From assembly GCA_964343505.1 (NCBI GenBank), contig CAYFJU010000006.1, positions 1 through 64,000 on the forward strand: a DNA stretch of 64,000 nucleotides. Direction: 5' to 3'. The DNA is from TCS55 sp964343505 (lineage in GTDB: Bacteria > Fidelibacterota > Marinisomatia > Marinisomatales > TCS55). The notes under the pieces are model-generated. The model ran no database searches, was not told the origin of the DNA, and was given only the letters and a program-made list of their open reading frames with translations. Below, in pieces: positions 54,931 to 63,718 of the stretch (its first letter is position 1; each line of letters starts with the position of its first letter). Position numbers and translations under genes: made by a program.

Positions 54931-56123
54931 TCGTACTTCAACGCCTTTGCCGGTTGAATCCGTCCAGCTCTCGCCGTGGGCCAAACCGCTGCTATAACTG
55001 CACAAATAATGGCAATAAACATCACTGCTAATACATCCGAAAAGCTTACATCCATGGGGATAAAATCCATGAAATAGACATCTTCAGGGACAGTGATTAG
55101 TTTAAAATTGTTCTGCAGCCAGGCTAGCATCCCAGCCAATAATGATCCGCCGGTGGCCCCTGCTACCCCAATCATCAACCCATTGGCGAGGAATACCTGC
55201 TTCAATTTTCCCTGAGTAATACCCAGCGATTTTAGAATCCCAATCTGGCGTGTTTTATCGAGGACAATCATGGCCAAAGCCGAAATGATATTGACCACCC
55301 CCACCAGGGCGATCAGGCCAAAAATGAACAGGATTGGCCAGCGCTGGACGTCCATCCATTTGAACAGGGCGCGGTTCTTCTCCTTCCATGTAATCACCAT
55401 GTACGGATAAGCCAAAGCGCTTTCCAGGGACTCAGACAATTCACGCACATTTTTGGAATCACTGAGTCTGAGAATATGACCAGAGACCATGCCATCCATA
55501 TTGAATAAACCGTCGGCCTGAACCAGGTTCATGAATACCAGGGAATGATCATATTCCGTCATCCCAGAATGAAATAGGCCGGAGACCACAAACTGTTTCA
55601 GACGCTTTTTACTCCCATTCAAGGTGGCCAGGTCGAATAATACAAGCATATCTCCAACCATAATGTTTAACTGGTCCGCCAGACGCTCACCGATCACAAT
55701 TTGATTGCCCACAATTTTGTCGCTCCCACGGACCAACATATTCTCAATGAACCCCGCCACTGCCGGGTCAATACCTTCCACGATCACGCCTTCCGCCGAT
55801 TTCCCTTTTCGGAGCAGGGCCGGACCCTGGATAAATGAAGACTGAGATATTTGCCCGGGGAACTTGGACAGGACACTGTCCATGCCAGCAACTTGAGGGG
55901 TAATTGGATTATTTAAATAATGTCGGACGCGGATATGGCCGTCAAAATCAGCGATCTTCTGGGAAATAACCCTTTCGAAACCATTGAGTATAAATAATGT
56001 AATGAGTAGGGCCGTGATTCCCACAGACAGTCCTGCGATGGCCAAGACCCCGGCGGTACGGGTAAAACTCCCTTTTTGGGTCGATCGGAGGTACCGCGTC
56101 GAAAGGTAAAAAGGAAAGTTCAT
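54927..56123 (-). CDS. lolC: LolC/LolE-type permease
   Basis: 398 residues. Helix at about 20-45, periplasmic domain, then three helices with LDKTRQIGILKSLGIT. Paralogue of the following gene; the pair suggests a heterodimeric permease as in E. coli LolC and LolE. Starts 12 bases after the palindrome pair at 56135-56176. Confidence 0.9.
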   Translation of the reverse strand: MNFPFYLSTRYLRSTQKGSFTRTAGVLAIAGLSVGITALLITLFILNGFERVISQKIADFDGHIRVRHYLNNPITPQVAGMDSVLSKFPGQISQSSFIQGPALLRKGKSAEGVIVEGIDPAVAGFIENMLVRGSDKIVGNQIVIGERLADQLNIMVGDMLVLFDLATLNGSKKRLKQFVVSGLFHSGMTEYDHSLVFMNLVQADGLFNMDGMVSGHILRLSDSKNVRELSESLESALAYPYMVITWKEKNRALFKWMDVQRWPILFIFGLIALVGVVNIISALAMIVLDKTRQIGILKSLGITQGKLKQVFLANGLMIGVAGATGGSLLAGMLAWLQNNFKLITVPEDVYFMDFIPMDVSFSDVLAVMFIAIICAVIAAVWPTARAGRIQPAKALKYE

Positions 56124-56134
56124 GTATTTTGGTT

Positions 56135-56176
56135 TGGATTGACTATGTCAATCCATGCATTAACATAGTTAATGCA
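56135..56176. repeat. Pair of abutting 21-bp palindromes (copy 2 of the dispersed family)
   Basis: Arms TGGATTGAC/GTCAATCCA around TAT (56135-56155) and TGCATTAAC/GTTAATGCA around ATA (56156-56176). On the reverse strand this matches 11967-12008 at 36 of 42 positions. It lies between lysS and the Lol permease gene. Confidence 0.8.
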
Positions 56177-56227
56177 ATCCATATCTATCCATTTGATTCG
56201 GATAAAGTGAACCACAAAATTTATCTA

Positions 56228-57736
56228 TTATTCTTCTGTACGCAGGGCCGGGAACAGGATCACATCTTTAATATGCCGGTTCTCGGTCAGTAACATTACC
56301 AGGCGGTCCACCCCGATCCCCACACCGCCGGTGGGGGGCATTCCGCATTCAACGGCCTGGAGGAAGTTTTCATCCACAGGATGAGCCTCCTCATCACCTC
56401 CGGCTGCCAAGCGGGCTTGGGATTCAAAGCGTTCCCGCTGATCGATGGGGTCATTCAATTCGGTAAAGGCATTGGCAAATTCAGCGCCGCCAATGAATAA
56501 TTCAAAACGCTCCACTAAATTGGGATTACCATTGCGGTGTTTTTTAGCCAAGGGCGAAATGGCCTTGGGATAATCCGTAATAAAAGTCGGCTGAACCAAC
56601 TTAGGCTCCACCAGATTGCTCATAAGCTCATCTAACATTTGCCCATAGTTCGCTTTTTTGTCTACCACAATATTGTGCGCCCCACATACTTCCCGCATTT
56701 TCTCATCGCTAGCCGTTTCCAAATCCTCGCCGGTGGCTTCTTTCAGCAATTCTAAAATAGGCCGTCTTTCAAAGGGTTTGGAGAGATCGATTTCCATATC
56801 ACCCCATTTGAACTGCAGGGCGTCAATACTTTCCGCCACCGTGCGGACCATGTCTTCCACCAGGTTCATATTATCTTCAAAATCGGCGTAAGCCCAGTAG
56901 AATTCCAGCATGGTAAATTCCGGGTTATGGTTCCGGTCCATACCCTCATTGCGGAAATCTTTGGCAATTTCATAGACGCGGTCAATCCCGCCGATGACCA
57001 GGCGCTTGAGGTAAAGTTCGTCCGCAATCCGTAAATAAAGACTTTGATCCAGTGCATTATGATGGGTGGTAAAAGGCCGGGCGTTGGCACCGCCATAAAG
57101 GGGTTGGAGGACCGGTGTTTCCACTTCCAGGAATCCCATATTGTCCAAATGATCCCGGAGACCCTTCACGATTTTGGCCCGTTTCACAAATGTATCCTTC
57201 ACTTCGGGATTGACAATGAGATCGAGATGGCGGTTCCGATACCGCTGCTCCTTATCGACGAAAGCATCGAAGGTTTCCCCTTCTTTTTCTTTCACCACGG
57301 GCAAAGGCCGAATGGATTTACAGAGGACGGTTAAGCTATCAGCATGGATGGATATTTCGCCCATTTTCGTTTTGAACACATAGCCTTTCACACCGACAAA
57401 GTCGCCAATATCCAGCAATTTGAAATTGGCATAATTTGCCTCACCCACATCGTCCCGGCGGATGAAAACCTGGATTTTGCCCTGCTGGTCCTGGATATGA
57501 AAAAAGGAGGCTTTCCCCATTTTCCGCATGGACATGATCCGCCCGGCGATATTTACATCCTTTTTTTCAAGCGATTCAAAATCGCCTAAAATATAGGCGC
57601 TGAAATGGGTGGGCTCATATTTCTGAGGGTAGGGCTCCACGCCCGCCTCCCGCAGTTTGGTTAATTTTTCTTTCCGAAAATCAATGATTTGATTGAGGCT
57701 TTTGTTCGATTCTTGGCTGGGTTGATTTTTATTCAT
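56228..57736 (-). CDS. lysS: Lysyl-tRNA synthetase, class II
   Basis: 502 residues, normal length. OB-fold anticodon domain (about 55-150), class II core with GGANARPFTTHHNALDQ, FRNEGMDRNHNPEFTMLEFYWAY and GIGVDRLVMLLT. Charges tRNA-Lys. Upstream 130 bases lead to the toxin islet. Confidence 0.97.
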   Translation of the reverse strand: MNKNQPSQESNKSLNQIIDFRKEKLTKLREAGVEPYPQKYEPTHFSAYILGDFESLEKKDVNIAGRIMSMRKMGKASFFHIQDQQGKIQVFIRRDDVGEANYANFKLLDIGDFVGVKGYVFKTKMGEISIHADSLTVLCKSIRPLPVVKEKEGETFDAFVDKEQRYRNRHLDLIVNPEVKDTFVKRAKIVKGLRDHLDNMGFLEVETPVLQPLYGGANARPFTTHHNALDQSLYLRIADELYLKRLVIGGIDRVYEIAKDFRNEGMDRNHNPEFTMLEFYWAYADFEDNMNLVEDMVRTVAESIDALQFKWGDMEIDLSKPFERRPILELLKEATGEDLETASDEKMREVCGAHNIVVDKKANYGQMLDELMSNLVEPKLVQPTFITDYPKAISPLAKKHRNGNPNLVERFELFIGGAEFANAFTELNDPIDQRERFESQARLAAGGDEEAHPVDENFLQAVECGMPPTGGVGIGVDRLVMLLTENRHIKDVILFPALRTEE

Positions 57737-57870
57737 TAATCTAATTTCTATTTGCGACTTGTTTCTTAAAGTATTAAAAATTCAGCGTTAAAATTACAGA
57801 ACAATTCTGGTTCTATTGAACAGGAAACAGATCAATTAGAAATTTATCTATCAACTATGACAGAATGTAT

Positions 57871-58161
57871 TTACCTAAATTTTTGATAAACTTGGGTATG
57901 TTTCCCCAGCACAATAAGATATAAATATTTTGAATCAACTTTGAAAATGAGCAACCAATCAGCTTTTATATGAATTGATTCATAATCTTTCAATTTTCCT
58001 TTGAGGGGATGCCTTTTAAACTTTGGATGAATAAGATTCTGATTTTGCAAGGCTGAAATTATTGATTTAAATAACTTGAAATCTTTACCTGAATATTGCC
58101 CACTTTTTTTATCCCGCTTAAAATCCTTTTTAAAAGATTTTTCCACAACGATTTGGAGCAA
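57871..58161 (-). CDS. yafQ: YafQ-type endoribonuclease toxin
   Basis: 96 residues. RelE-fold toxin with HPLKGKLKDYESIHIKADWLLIFKVD and C-terminal catalytic His in VLGKHTQVYQKF, the YafQ pattern. Cuts mRNA in the ribosome. Follows its antitoxin gene after two bases. Appears intact. Confidence 0.92.
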   Translation of the reverse strand: MLQIVVEKSFKKDFKRDKKSGQYSGKDFKLFKSIISALQNQNLIHPKFKRHPLKGKLKDYESIHIKADWLLIFKVDSKYLYLIVLGKHTQVYQKFR

Positions 58162-58163
58162 TT

Positions 58164-58418
58164 TTAGATTCCTAATTCTTCAAACAATTCATTGGCTGTA
58201 TTAAAAATTTCAATATTTTTTTTATCCTCTATATTTTTAACACGAGTTTCCAATTCTTTTGTCGGCAGACTTAAATCAAAAGGAATCTTTTTTTCCATGG
58301 CAACCTTGGCGATGAATATATTCACAGCATCTCCAAAACTAAGCCCGAATTTTGAAAAAATAGTTTTTGCTTCTTTATAGAAACTGTCTTCGACTCTTAC
58401 GCTGGTTTGAATTTTCAT
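58164..58418 (-). CDS. dinJ: DinJ/RelB-type antitoxin
   Basis: 84 residues. Ribbon-helix-helix N-terminus MKIQTSVRVEDSFYKEAK, ISLSEAI-like LSFGDAVNIFIAKVAMEKKIPFDL. Neutralises the YafQ toxin encoded next and probably represses the pair. Confidence 0.92.
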   Translation of the reverse strand: MKIQTSVRVEDSFYKEAKTIFSKFGLSFGDAVNIFIAKVAMEKKIPFDLSLPTKELETRVKNIEDKKNIEIFNTANELFEELGI

Positions 58419-58475
58419 TTTACTACCTATAATATTATACTGAAATTACACCATTTGGAGTATTTTATATACTCA

Positions 58476-58772
58476 TTATTTAGTTTTATTATACCGTTTT
58501 TCAACTATTTTGTAATCAGAGTCCTTACTCCGTTTCCCTATGGCGATCACCAGAATAAATAATTCATCATCTATGACTTCATAAACAAGGCGGTATCCCC
58601 TGGTCCTCAGTTTTATTTTATAATGATTTTTAAATCCTCTCAGTTGAATCCCTTTTACATGGGGGTTCTTGAGCCGCCCTTTTATTTTACTTTTTAATTG
58701 GGACTGAATGGAATGATCCAGTTTTTTCCATTCTTTAAGTGCCGTTGGAAGAAACTTTTACTTATAAGTCAT
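58476..58772 (-). pseudogene. RelE-family toxin with a stop at codon 5
   Basis: ATG 58770-58772 overlaps the antitoxin gene end. The frame reads MTYK, TAA (58758-58760), then KFLPTALKEWKKLDHSI, GIQLRGFKNHYKIKLRTRGYR, VYEVIDDELFILVIAIGKR to a stop at 58476. RelE toxins typically begin MTYxLxFxPxALKEWKKLD, so the TAA replaces a Leu-like codon (one change, TTA to TAA). The rest is intact, implying recent inactivation or a sequence error. Confidence 0.85.
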
Positions 58773-59013
58773 CAATATCAACTTCTATAGTTGAAATTTT
58801 TTCATTTTGCCTTTCTTTTATTATGATTCCCAGTTGATAATCTTCTATGCTTTCCAATAGCTCTTCATAGGTTTCCGCAGGAATAAGATAAGCTGTGGGC
58901 TTATTGTGATTGAGGATAGCAATGGGTTCTCCATCAGATTCATCAATGAGCGCAGTGGGCTTTTTCTTCAATTCTGAAATGCTTGCAGAACAGTTTGCTA
59001 AAACATTTTTCAT
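58762..59013 (-). CDS. Phd/YefM-type antitoxin
   Basis: 83 residues. NCSASISELKKKPTALIDESDGEPIAILNHNKPTAYLIPAETYE is the Phd/YefM pattern. The cognate RelE gene overlaps its end but carries a stop at codon 5. Intact. Confidence 0.9.
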   Translation of the reverse strand: MKNVLANCSASISELKKKPTALIDESDGEPIAILNHNKPTAYLIPAETYEELLESIEDYQLGIIIKERQNEKISTIEVDIDDL

Positions 59014-59239
59014 ATTACCACCTCATTTACGACCTAAATTTTGGTCATATTTATAGGTTTATCAAATGATTTATTAGGTGGAAATACAAAACTTTAGGGA
59101 AGATATTTACAAATTTCTAATAACTCAAAATACCGATCTCTGAACATACCGGCTGTACGCATATTTGCTTTTATGAAATCAAGGTATTTGATTTTTCTCT
59201 ACCAATTCACGTGCAAAACTATATATAAAATTCCTGAAA

Positions 59240-59944
59240 TTAAAAGTCATCTCTAATTTTAATATCATGGAATGGATATTTTTTCAAAAGTTCCTTCAAT
59301 TCTTTTTCTTCTCCTTTAAATCGATAATAATAACTGCCAAACTTCCATTGTTCAGGGGAATCAACATATCCATGTTTCACCGGGTTATACCAAATATAAT
59401 TTAAACGAGTAAAATACAAATTCTCATAAGTGATGCAGGTATCCCAATAATTATAAAAAACCTTTTTGGAGTGAATTAACCGTGTTAATTCATCTCTAAA
59501 ATTTATCAGTGTTGATCCGCCCTTTCCTTTCAATCGTTTTAAATCATCTTTTTGAATTAACTGTGTTAATTCATCCTCAATATTTATCCCTGTTAAATCT
59601 CCATCAACACGGTTGATGGACTCCATATAGTTATAAAGACTTCTTAACTTCTTTTTTATCCACAACGCCGTAAATCGATGTACTTCTTTAAAAATAGTTG
59701 GTAATGCGGTTGGGTCTTCGGGTGCATTCACCATTAGATGATAGTGATTATCTAAAATCACCCAATCTTCAATTTCCCAAAGATGTTTTGTAAACTCTAT
59801 TTGAAGTGAAGAGTACAGCTTTTCTTTTGCGGATGATAATCGTAAATATGGCTCCCCTTCAAAAGTTGAAACAGTTATAAAATATTTTGCATTCGCCATA
59901 ATTAAATGCGGCGGATTATGTTTGTATATTTTGAATTCGGCCAT
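59240..59944 (-). CDS. RAYT-type Y1 HUH transposase with palindromic insertion
   Basis: 234 residues. HUH motif NHYHLMV (HYH at about 67-69) and catalytic Tyr in LNYIWYNPVKHGYV (about 183) mark a Y1 transposase of the TnpA-REP (RAYT) type, which nicks single-stranded palindromic REP DNA. Residues 108-158 are an insert not expected in the family, holding three 21-bp palindromes and a 46-bp duplication at 81-bp interval (27 codons), encoding DELTQLIQ and DELTRLIH twice. The frame remains open. Confidence 0.82.
   Translation of the reverse strand: MAEFKIYKHNPPHLIMANAKYFITVSTFEGEPYLRLSSAKEKLYSSLQIEFTKHLWEIEDWVILDNHYHLMVNAPEDPTALPTIFKEVHRFTALWIKKKLRSLYNYMESINRVDGDLTGINIEDELTQLIQKDDLKRLKGKGGSTLINFRDELTRLIHSKKVFYNYWDTCITYENLYFTRLNYIWYNPVKHGYVDSPEQWKFGSYYYRFKGEEKELKELLKKYPFHDIKIRDDF
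59472..59492. repeat. 21-bp palindrome inside the RAYT gene (1)
   Basis: Arms TGAATTAAC/GTTAATTCA around CGT, perfect 9-bp arms. Same architecture as the dispersed pairs at 11967 and 56135. Encodes DELTRLIH in the transposase. Confidence 0.85.
59553..59573. repeat. 21-bp palindrome inside the RAYT gene (2)
   Basis: Arms TGAATTAAC/GTTAATTCA around TGT, perfect. Lies 81 bases after copy 1; 46 bases around it are similar to copy 1 surroundings. Confidence 0.85.
59600..59620. repeat. 21-bp palindrome inside the RAYT gene (3)
   Basis: Arms TCCATCAAC/GTTGATGGA around ACG, perfect 9-bp arms with a different core; read in a different codon phase (SINRVDG). Confidence 0.85.
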
Positions 59945-59985
59945 TTCTTTATCCTAGTAAGGTGAATAAAAAAAGTACGAATAGA

Positions 59986-61105
59986 TTATGCTTCCTGTCC
60001 TTCTACTGTTTCGCCCAATTGGTTCATCAAAAAGGCGCGAATAAATTTATCAATATCCCCATCCATCACCGCTGCTACATTGCCCGTTTCTTCTTTGGTG
60101 CGATGGTCTTTCACCATGTTGTAAGGATGAAATACGTAAGACCGAATCTGGCTGCCCCAGGCGATATCCATTTTGGTGTCTTCCAGGTCCTTCATGGCTT
60201 CTTTCTCTTTTTCCACTTCCAACTGATAGAGGCGTGCTTTCAGCACTTTCATGGCGGAGGCCTTATTCTTATGCTGACTTCGTTCGTTCTGACACTGGAC
60301 CACAATCCCCGAAGGAATATGGGTAATCCGAATGGCTGAATCCGTTTTATTTACGTGCTGCCCCCCGGCGCCGCTGGCGCGATAGGTATCGATCCTAAGG
60401 TCACTTTGATCGATCTCAATTTCAATTTCTTCTGCAGAAGAAGGGTAAACAAATACGGATACAAAAGATGTATGCCGCCGGCTGTTAGAATCAAAAGGTG
60501 AAATGCGTACCAACCGGTGAACACCGGCCTCCGCTTTCAAAAGTCCATAGGCATAATCGCCTTTGATCTCCATCGTGAGATCTTTGATGCCCGCCTCATC
60601 CCCGGGCTGGTAATCCATAATCTCCTTTTTGAACCCCTTCCGCTCGATCCAGCGCGTATACATGCGGTACAGCATCTCGGCCCAATCCTGGCTTTCGGTG
60701 CCACCGGCCCCGGGATGGATAGTTACAATGGCATCCTGTGTATCTTGTGGCTCACCAAGAATCATCTTTAGTTCCAAGTCCTCGATGGTAGTGACAAAAT
60801 TGTTTAATTCCGTTTCCACTTCTTCTAACCCTGCTTCGTCTGCTTCGGCAAATTCAAGCAGTACTTCCACATCACCCTGGAGTGTATCCAGATCCTGCCA
60901 AAGGGTGATTTCTTTTTCCAGGAGGGATATTTTTTTCAGGAGAGCTGAAGCGGCCGCATTGTCATTCCAAAAATCAGGCGCGGCGGAGGCCTGACGCATT
61001 TTTTCTAAATCAGCTTGCTTGGCGGATAAGTCAAAGATACCTCCGCAATTCGGTATATTTTTTCTCGGCGGTGGTGTATCGGTCTTTTAAATCAATTAAT
61101 TCCAT
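59986..61105 (-). CDS. prfB: Peptide chain release factor 2 with programmed +1 frameshift
   Basis: The first 24 codons run from ATG 61103-61105 to TGA 61031-61033; just ahead lies GGAGGTATCTTTGAC, the classic RF2 slip site with its internal Shine-Dalgarno. A +1 shift at CTT-TGA continues into DLSAKQADLEKMRQ and on to 59986. SPF tripeptide (VRISPFDSN) and GGQ (GAGGQHVNK) are present. Terminates at UGA and UAA; the frameshift autoregulates it. Reading 59986-60999 alone would miss the N-terminus. Confidence 0.96.
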
Positions 61106-61149
61106 AGATGAAATTACACTTTCATTCAAATGTGGTCAGATGAAAATCT

Positions 61150-61896
61150 TCAGAAATTCAGGGCCAGAACAGTCATAACCGCCACGCCTGAAATCAGCAT
61201 CAACAATTGGATGAATGACTTTTTCACATCCGTATTGTGGTGAAGCTCCGGGATGAGGTCTGAACCGGCGATATAGAGAAATCCGCCGGCGGTGATGGGC
61301 ACTAGGGCATCGGTGAATCCGGTAATGCTTTTCCCCATCTGCAGAGCAAATAAGGCGCCCACTAAAGCCAAAGAGGCGCTGAAGAAATTTACTAAGAGTG
61401 CTTTTTTAACAGTGAGTCCGCCATTGATTAAAATCGAATAATCACTGATCTCCTGGGGAATTTCGTGAAACAGGACGGCCACGGTGGTAGCGATCCCTAA
61501 GGGGATACTGGCGGAATAGCTGATGGCAATTAGTACACCATCAATGAAATTGTGCATGGCGTCGCCGAAAATATTCATGGGCACTACGGGATGGACATGT
61601 TCTTCTGTTGTGGGGTGGTGGCAATGGCGCCAGCGGAAGAATTTTTCCATCACAAAAAAGGTGGCCAAACCGCCTATGGTCCACAATGAAACAAAAATGG
61701 GTTCAGCAGAAGAGGTGTAAGCTTCCGGCAGGAGGTGAATCAGGGCACCGCCGAAGAGGCTGCCCGTGGCAAAACTCACCAGGTAGGTCATAATGCGGTC
61801 CAGGATCTTCCCGGAAATGGAAAGCGTCACCAATCCCGCCAGGGATACAAGGCTCACGAGTAATACGCTGAGGATTGTGTAGGTTAATACGTTCAT
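61150..61896 (-). CDS. ZIP-family metal transporter
   Basis: 248 residues, eight helices with His-rich loop HCHHPTTEEHVHP. Metal motifs HNFIDGVLIAISYS and LFHEIPQEISDY. Imports zinc or iron-group ions. Stand-alone, 44 bases after prfB start. Confidence 0.9.
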   Translation of the reverse strand: MNVLTYTILSVLLVSLVSLAGLVTLSISGKILDRIMTYLVSFATGSLFGGALIHLLPEAYTSSAEPIFVSLWTIGGLATFFVMEKFFRWRHCHHPTTEEHVHPVVPMNIFGDAMHNFIDGVLIAISYSASIPLGIATTVAVLFHEIPQEISDYSILINGGLTVKKALLVNFFSASLALVGALFALQMGKSITGFTDALVPITAGGFLYIAGSDLIPELHHNTDVKKSFIQLLMLISGVAVMTVLALNF

Positions 61897-61991
61897 TTAT
61901 TTATTTGACCACCACCCAGGATTGAAATGATGAACAAGGCGCCCATCGCCCGGAACGCAGTATAGGCAGAAATCATTTCTAAAGTGATTCC

Positions 61992-62039
61992 TGCAACAAT
62001 TCGCATTCGCCATACGGCGGACAAGCACTCATTGTTGCA
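61992..62039. repeat. Hairpin TGCAACAAT/ATTGTTGCA with inner CGCC/GGCG
   Basis: Outer 9-bp arms (61992-62000 and 62031-62039) enclose CGCC-ATAC-GGCG (62008-62019). It lies downstream of cdaA on the minus strand; there is no T-run. May be a REP-like element or processing site. Confidence 0.5.
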
Positions 62040-62054
62040 ATCCATAAATAAGTA

Positions 62055-62831
62055 CTAATCCCCCGAAGCGATGAACATTCGGTCATTTAAATATTTTCTC
62101 AAGGCAATATCATCCATATCGATATGGGCAAAACGGCCGTCTTCGGCCACCGAAATCCGCGCTTTCTCTTCGGATATAAGGACCACAATCGCATCCGTTT
62201 CTTCGGAAATACCAAGGGCTGCCCGGTGGCGGGTTCCCATCTCCGGATCAATCATGGTACTTTCCGTTAGGGGCAAAATACAGGCCGCTGCATCAATAAT
62301 TTCATTTTGGATAATCACCGCCCCATCGTGCAAAGGAGACGACGGATTAAAAATTGACACCAATAGTGGCGCCGTCACTTCCGCTTTCAGTTGAGTTCCC
62401 TGCTCTTTGTAGGTCCGCAGGCCAGTCTCCCGCTGGATGACGATCAATCCGCCCCAATGGCGCTCTCTAAGCTGTGAGGCCGCTTCCACGATAGAGACAA
62501 TGGTCCTGGATGTACCGACACGAAATATCCGCTGGAAAAAGCGTGTTTGGCCCACATAGATCAAAAGTCGTCTGAGTTCCGGTTGGAACAGGATTACAAA
62601 GGCCACGACCCACACGGTCTGGAACTGGTTCACCAGCCAACTGGAAGCGCTGAACCCAAAGGCATTGAATAAAAATGAGGCCACCATCAGAATGATAAGT
62701 CCGGCTAACATCTGCCCCGCGCGGGTGCCCTTGAAATACATATAGACCTTGTAAAACAACCAACTCACCAGCAGCAGGTCAATCACGTCAATCAAAGTGA
62801 CAGTTAGAAAACCTATTTGAAATAGAATCAT
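62055..62831 (-). CDS. cdaA: Diadenylate cyclase CdaA
   Basis: 258 residues. Three N-terminal membrane helices (about 8-75) then DisA_N domain with LHDGAVII (DGA) and GTRHRAALGIS (RHR). Makes cyclic di-AMP, a regulator of potassium and turgor, well known in Gram-positives but present in several other phyla. Starts directly after folP stop (62832). Confidence 0.95.
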   Translation of the reverse strand: MILFQIGFLTVTLIDVIDLLLVSWLFYKVYMYFKGTRAGQMLAGLIILMVASFLFNAFGFSASSWLVNQFQTVWVVAFVILFQPELRRLLIYVGQTRFFQRIFRVGTSRTIVSIVEAASQLRERHWGGLIVIQRETGLRTYKEQGTQLKAEVTAPLLVSIFNPSSPLHDGAVIIQNEIIDAAACILPLTESTMIDPEMGTRHRAALGISEETDAIVVLISEEKARISVAEDGRFAHIDMDDIALRKYLNDRMFIASGD

Positions 62832-63668
62832 CTAATTGATTCCCATTATTTTTTCGATAATAGTCACCGCCCGTTTGGTTTCTTTCACATCATGGACCCG
62901 GACAATTCTGGCCCCATTCATAATACCGGCAGTGATGGACGCTAACGTCCCTTCTAACCGGTCCTCCACGGGCAGGTTAAGTGCTGTGCCGATAAATGAT
63001 TTCCGCGACGGACCGAATAAAACAGGATAACCCATAGCGCAAATTTGCCTCAATTCCCGGATGATTTCAAAATTATCTTCTAGCCGTTTTCCAAAGCCGA
63101 TCCCCGGATCCAAAATGATATTGGTGTCAGGGACACCCTTTTCTTTCGCCAAGCTTGTTTGTTCCGTAAAAAAATCAATTATTTCCCCGATTAAATTCTC
63201 ATAACTTGGATTTTTCTGCATATCCCGGGGTGTCCCTTTAATGTGCATCATAATCACAGGGACATTCTTTTCTGCTACCAAAGAGGCCATGTTTTCATCA
63301 AAAGTCAGGGCCGAAATATCATTTACTACACCGGCCCCCGCATCCAGCGCTGCTTTAGCTACGGCCGATTTATAGGTGTCGATTGAGATCAGGCAGTCCG
63401 ATTTTTTTCGAATTGCTTCAACCACGGGGATGGTGCGGTTCAGTTCTTCTTCTAAGGGTACCGGTTCGGCGCCGGGACGGGTACTCTCTCCCCCGATGTC
63501 GATCATGTCGGCCCCTTCCTCCATCATTTGGAGGGCATGATCTGCCGCCTCATTTGGATCGGTAAACTGTCCCCCATCGCTGAATGAGTCCGGCGTAACA
63601 TTGAGAATGCCCATGATCAGTGTATGGGATGGTGCCTTAAGCCAGGATTGGAATTGGGTGGAATTCAT
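62832..63668 (-). CDS. folP: Dihydropteroate synthase
   Basis: 278 residues from ATG 63666-63668 (a TTG at 63722 would add 18 residues unlike the family). LIMGILNVTPDSFSDGG, GAGVVNDIS, ILDPGIGFGK and VRVHDV. Condenses p-aminobenzoate with the pterin in folate synthesis. Followed immediately by cdaA. Confidence 0.95.
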   Translation of the reverse strand: MNSTQFQSWLKAPSHTLIMGILNVTPDSFSDGGQFTDPNEAADHALQMMEEGADMIDIGGESTRPGAEPVPLEEELNRTIPVVEAIRKKSDCLISIDTYKSAVAKAALDAGAGVVNDISALTFDENMASLVAEKNVPVIMMHIKGTPRDMQKNPSYENLIGEIIDFFTEQTSLAKEKGVPDTNIILDPGIGFGKRLEDNFEIIRELRQICAMGYPVLFGPSRKSFIGTALNLPVEDRLEGTLASITAGIMNGARIVRVHDVKETKRAVTIIEKIMGIN

Positions 63669-63718
63669 AAAATTATGTAGAAAATCGAGGACGGAAATTA
63701 ATAGGGTTAGGCCATTTC

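Noticed and set aside
59472..59620. CRISPR-like array (three repeats)
   Set aside because: Spacing is irregular (81 and 47 bases), repeats lie in a coding frame, and no cas gene is in view.
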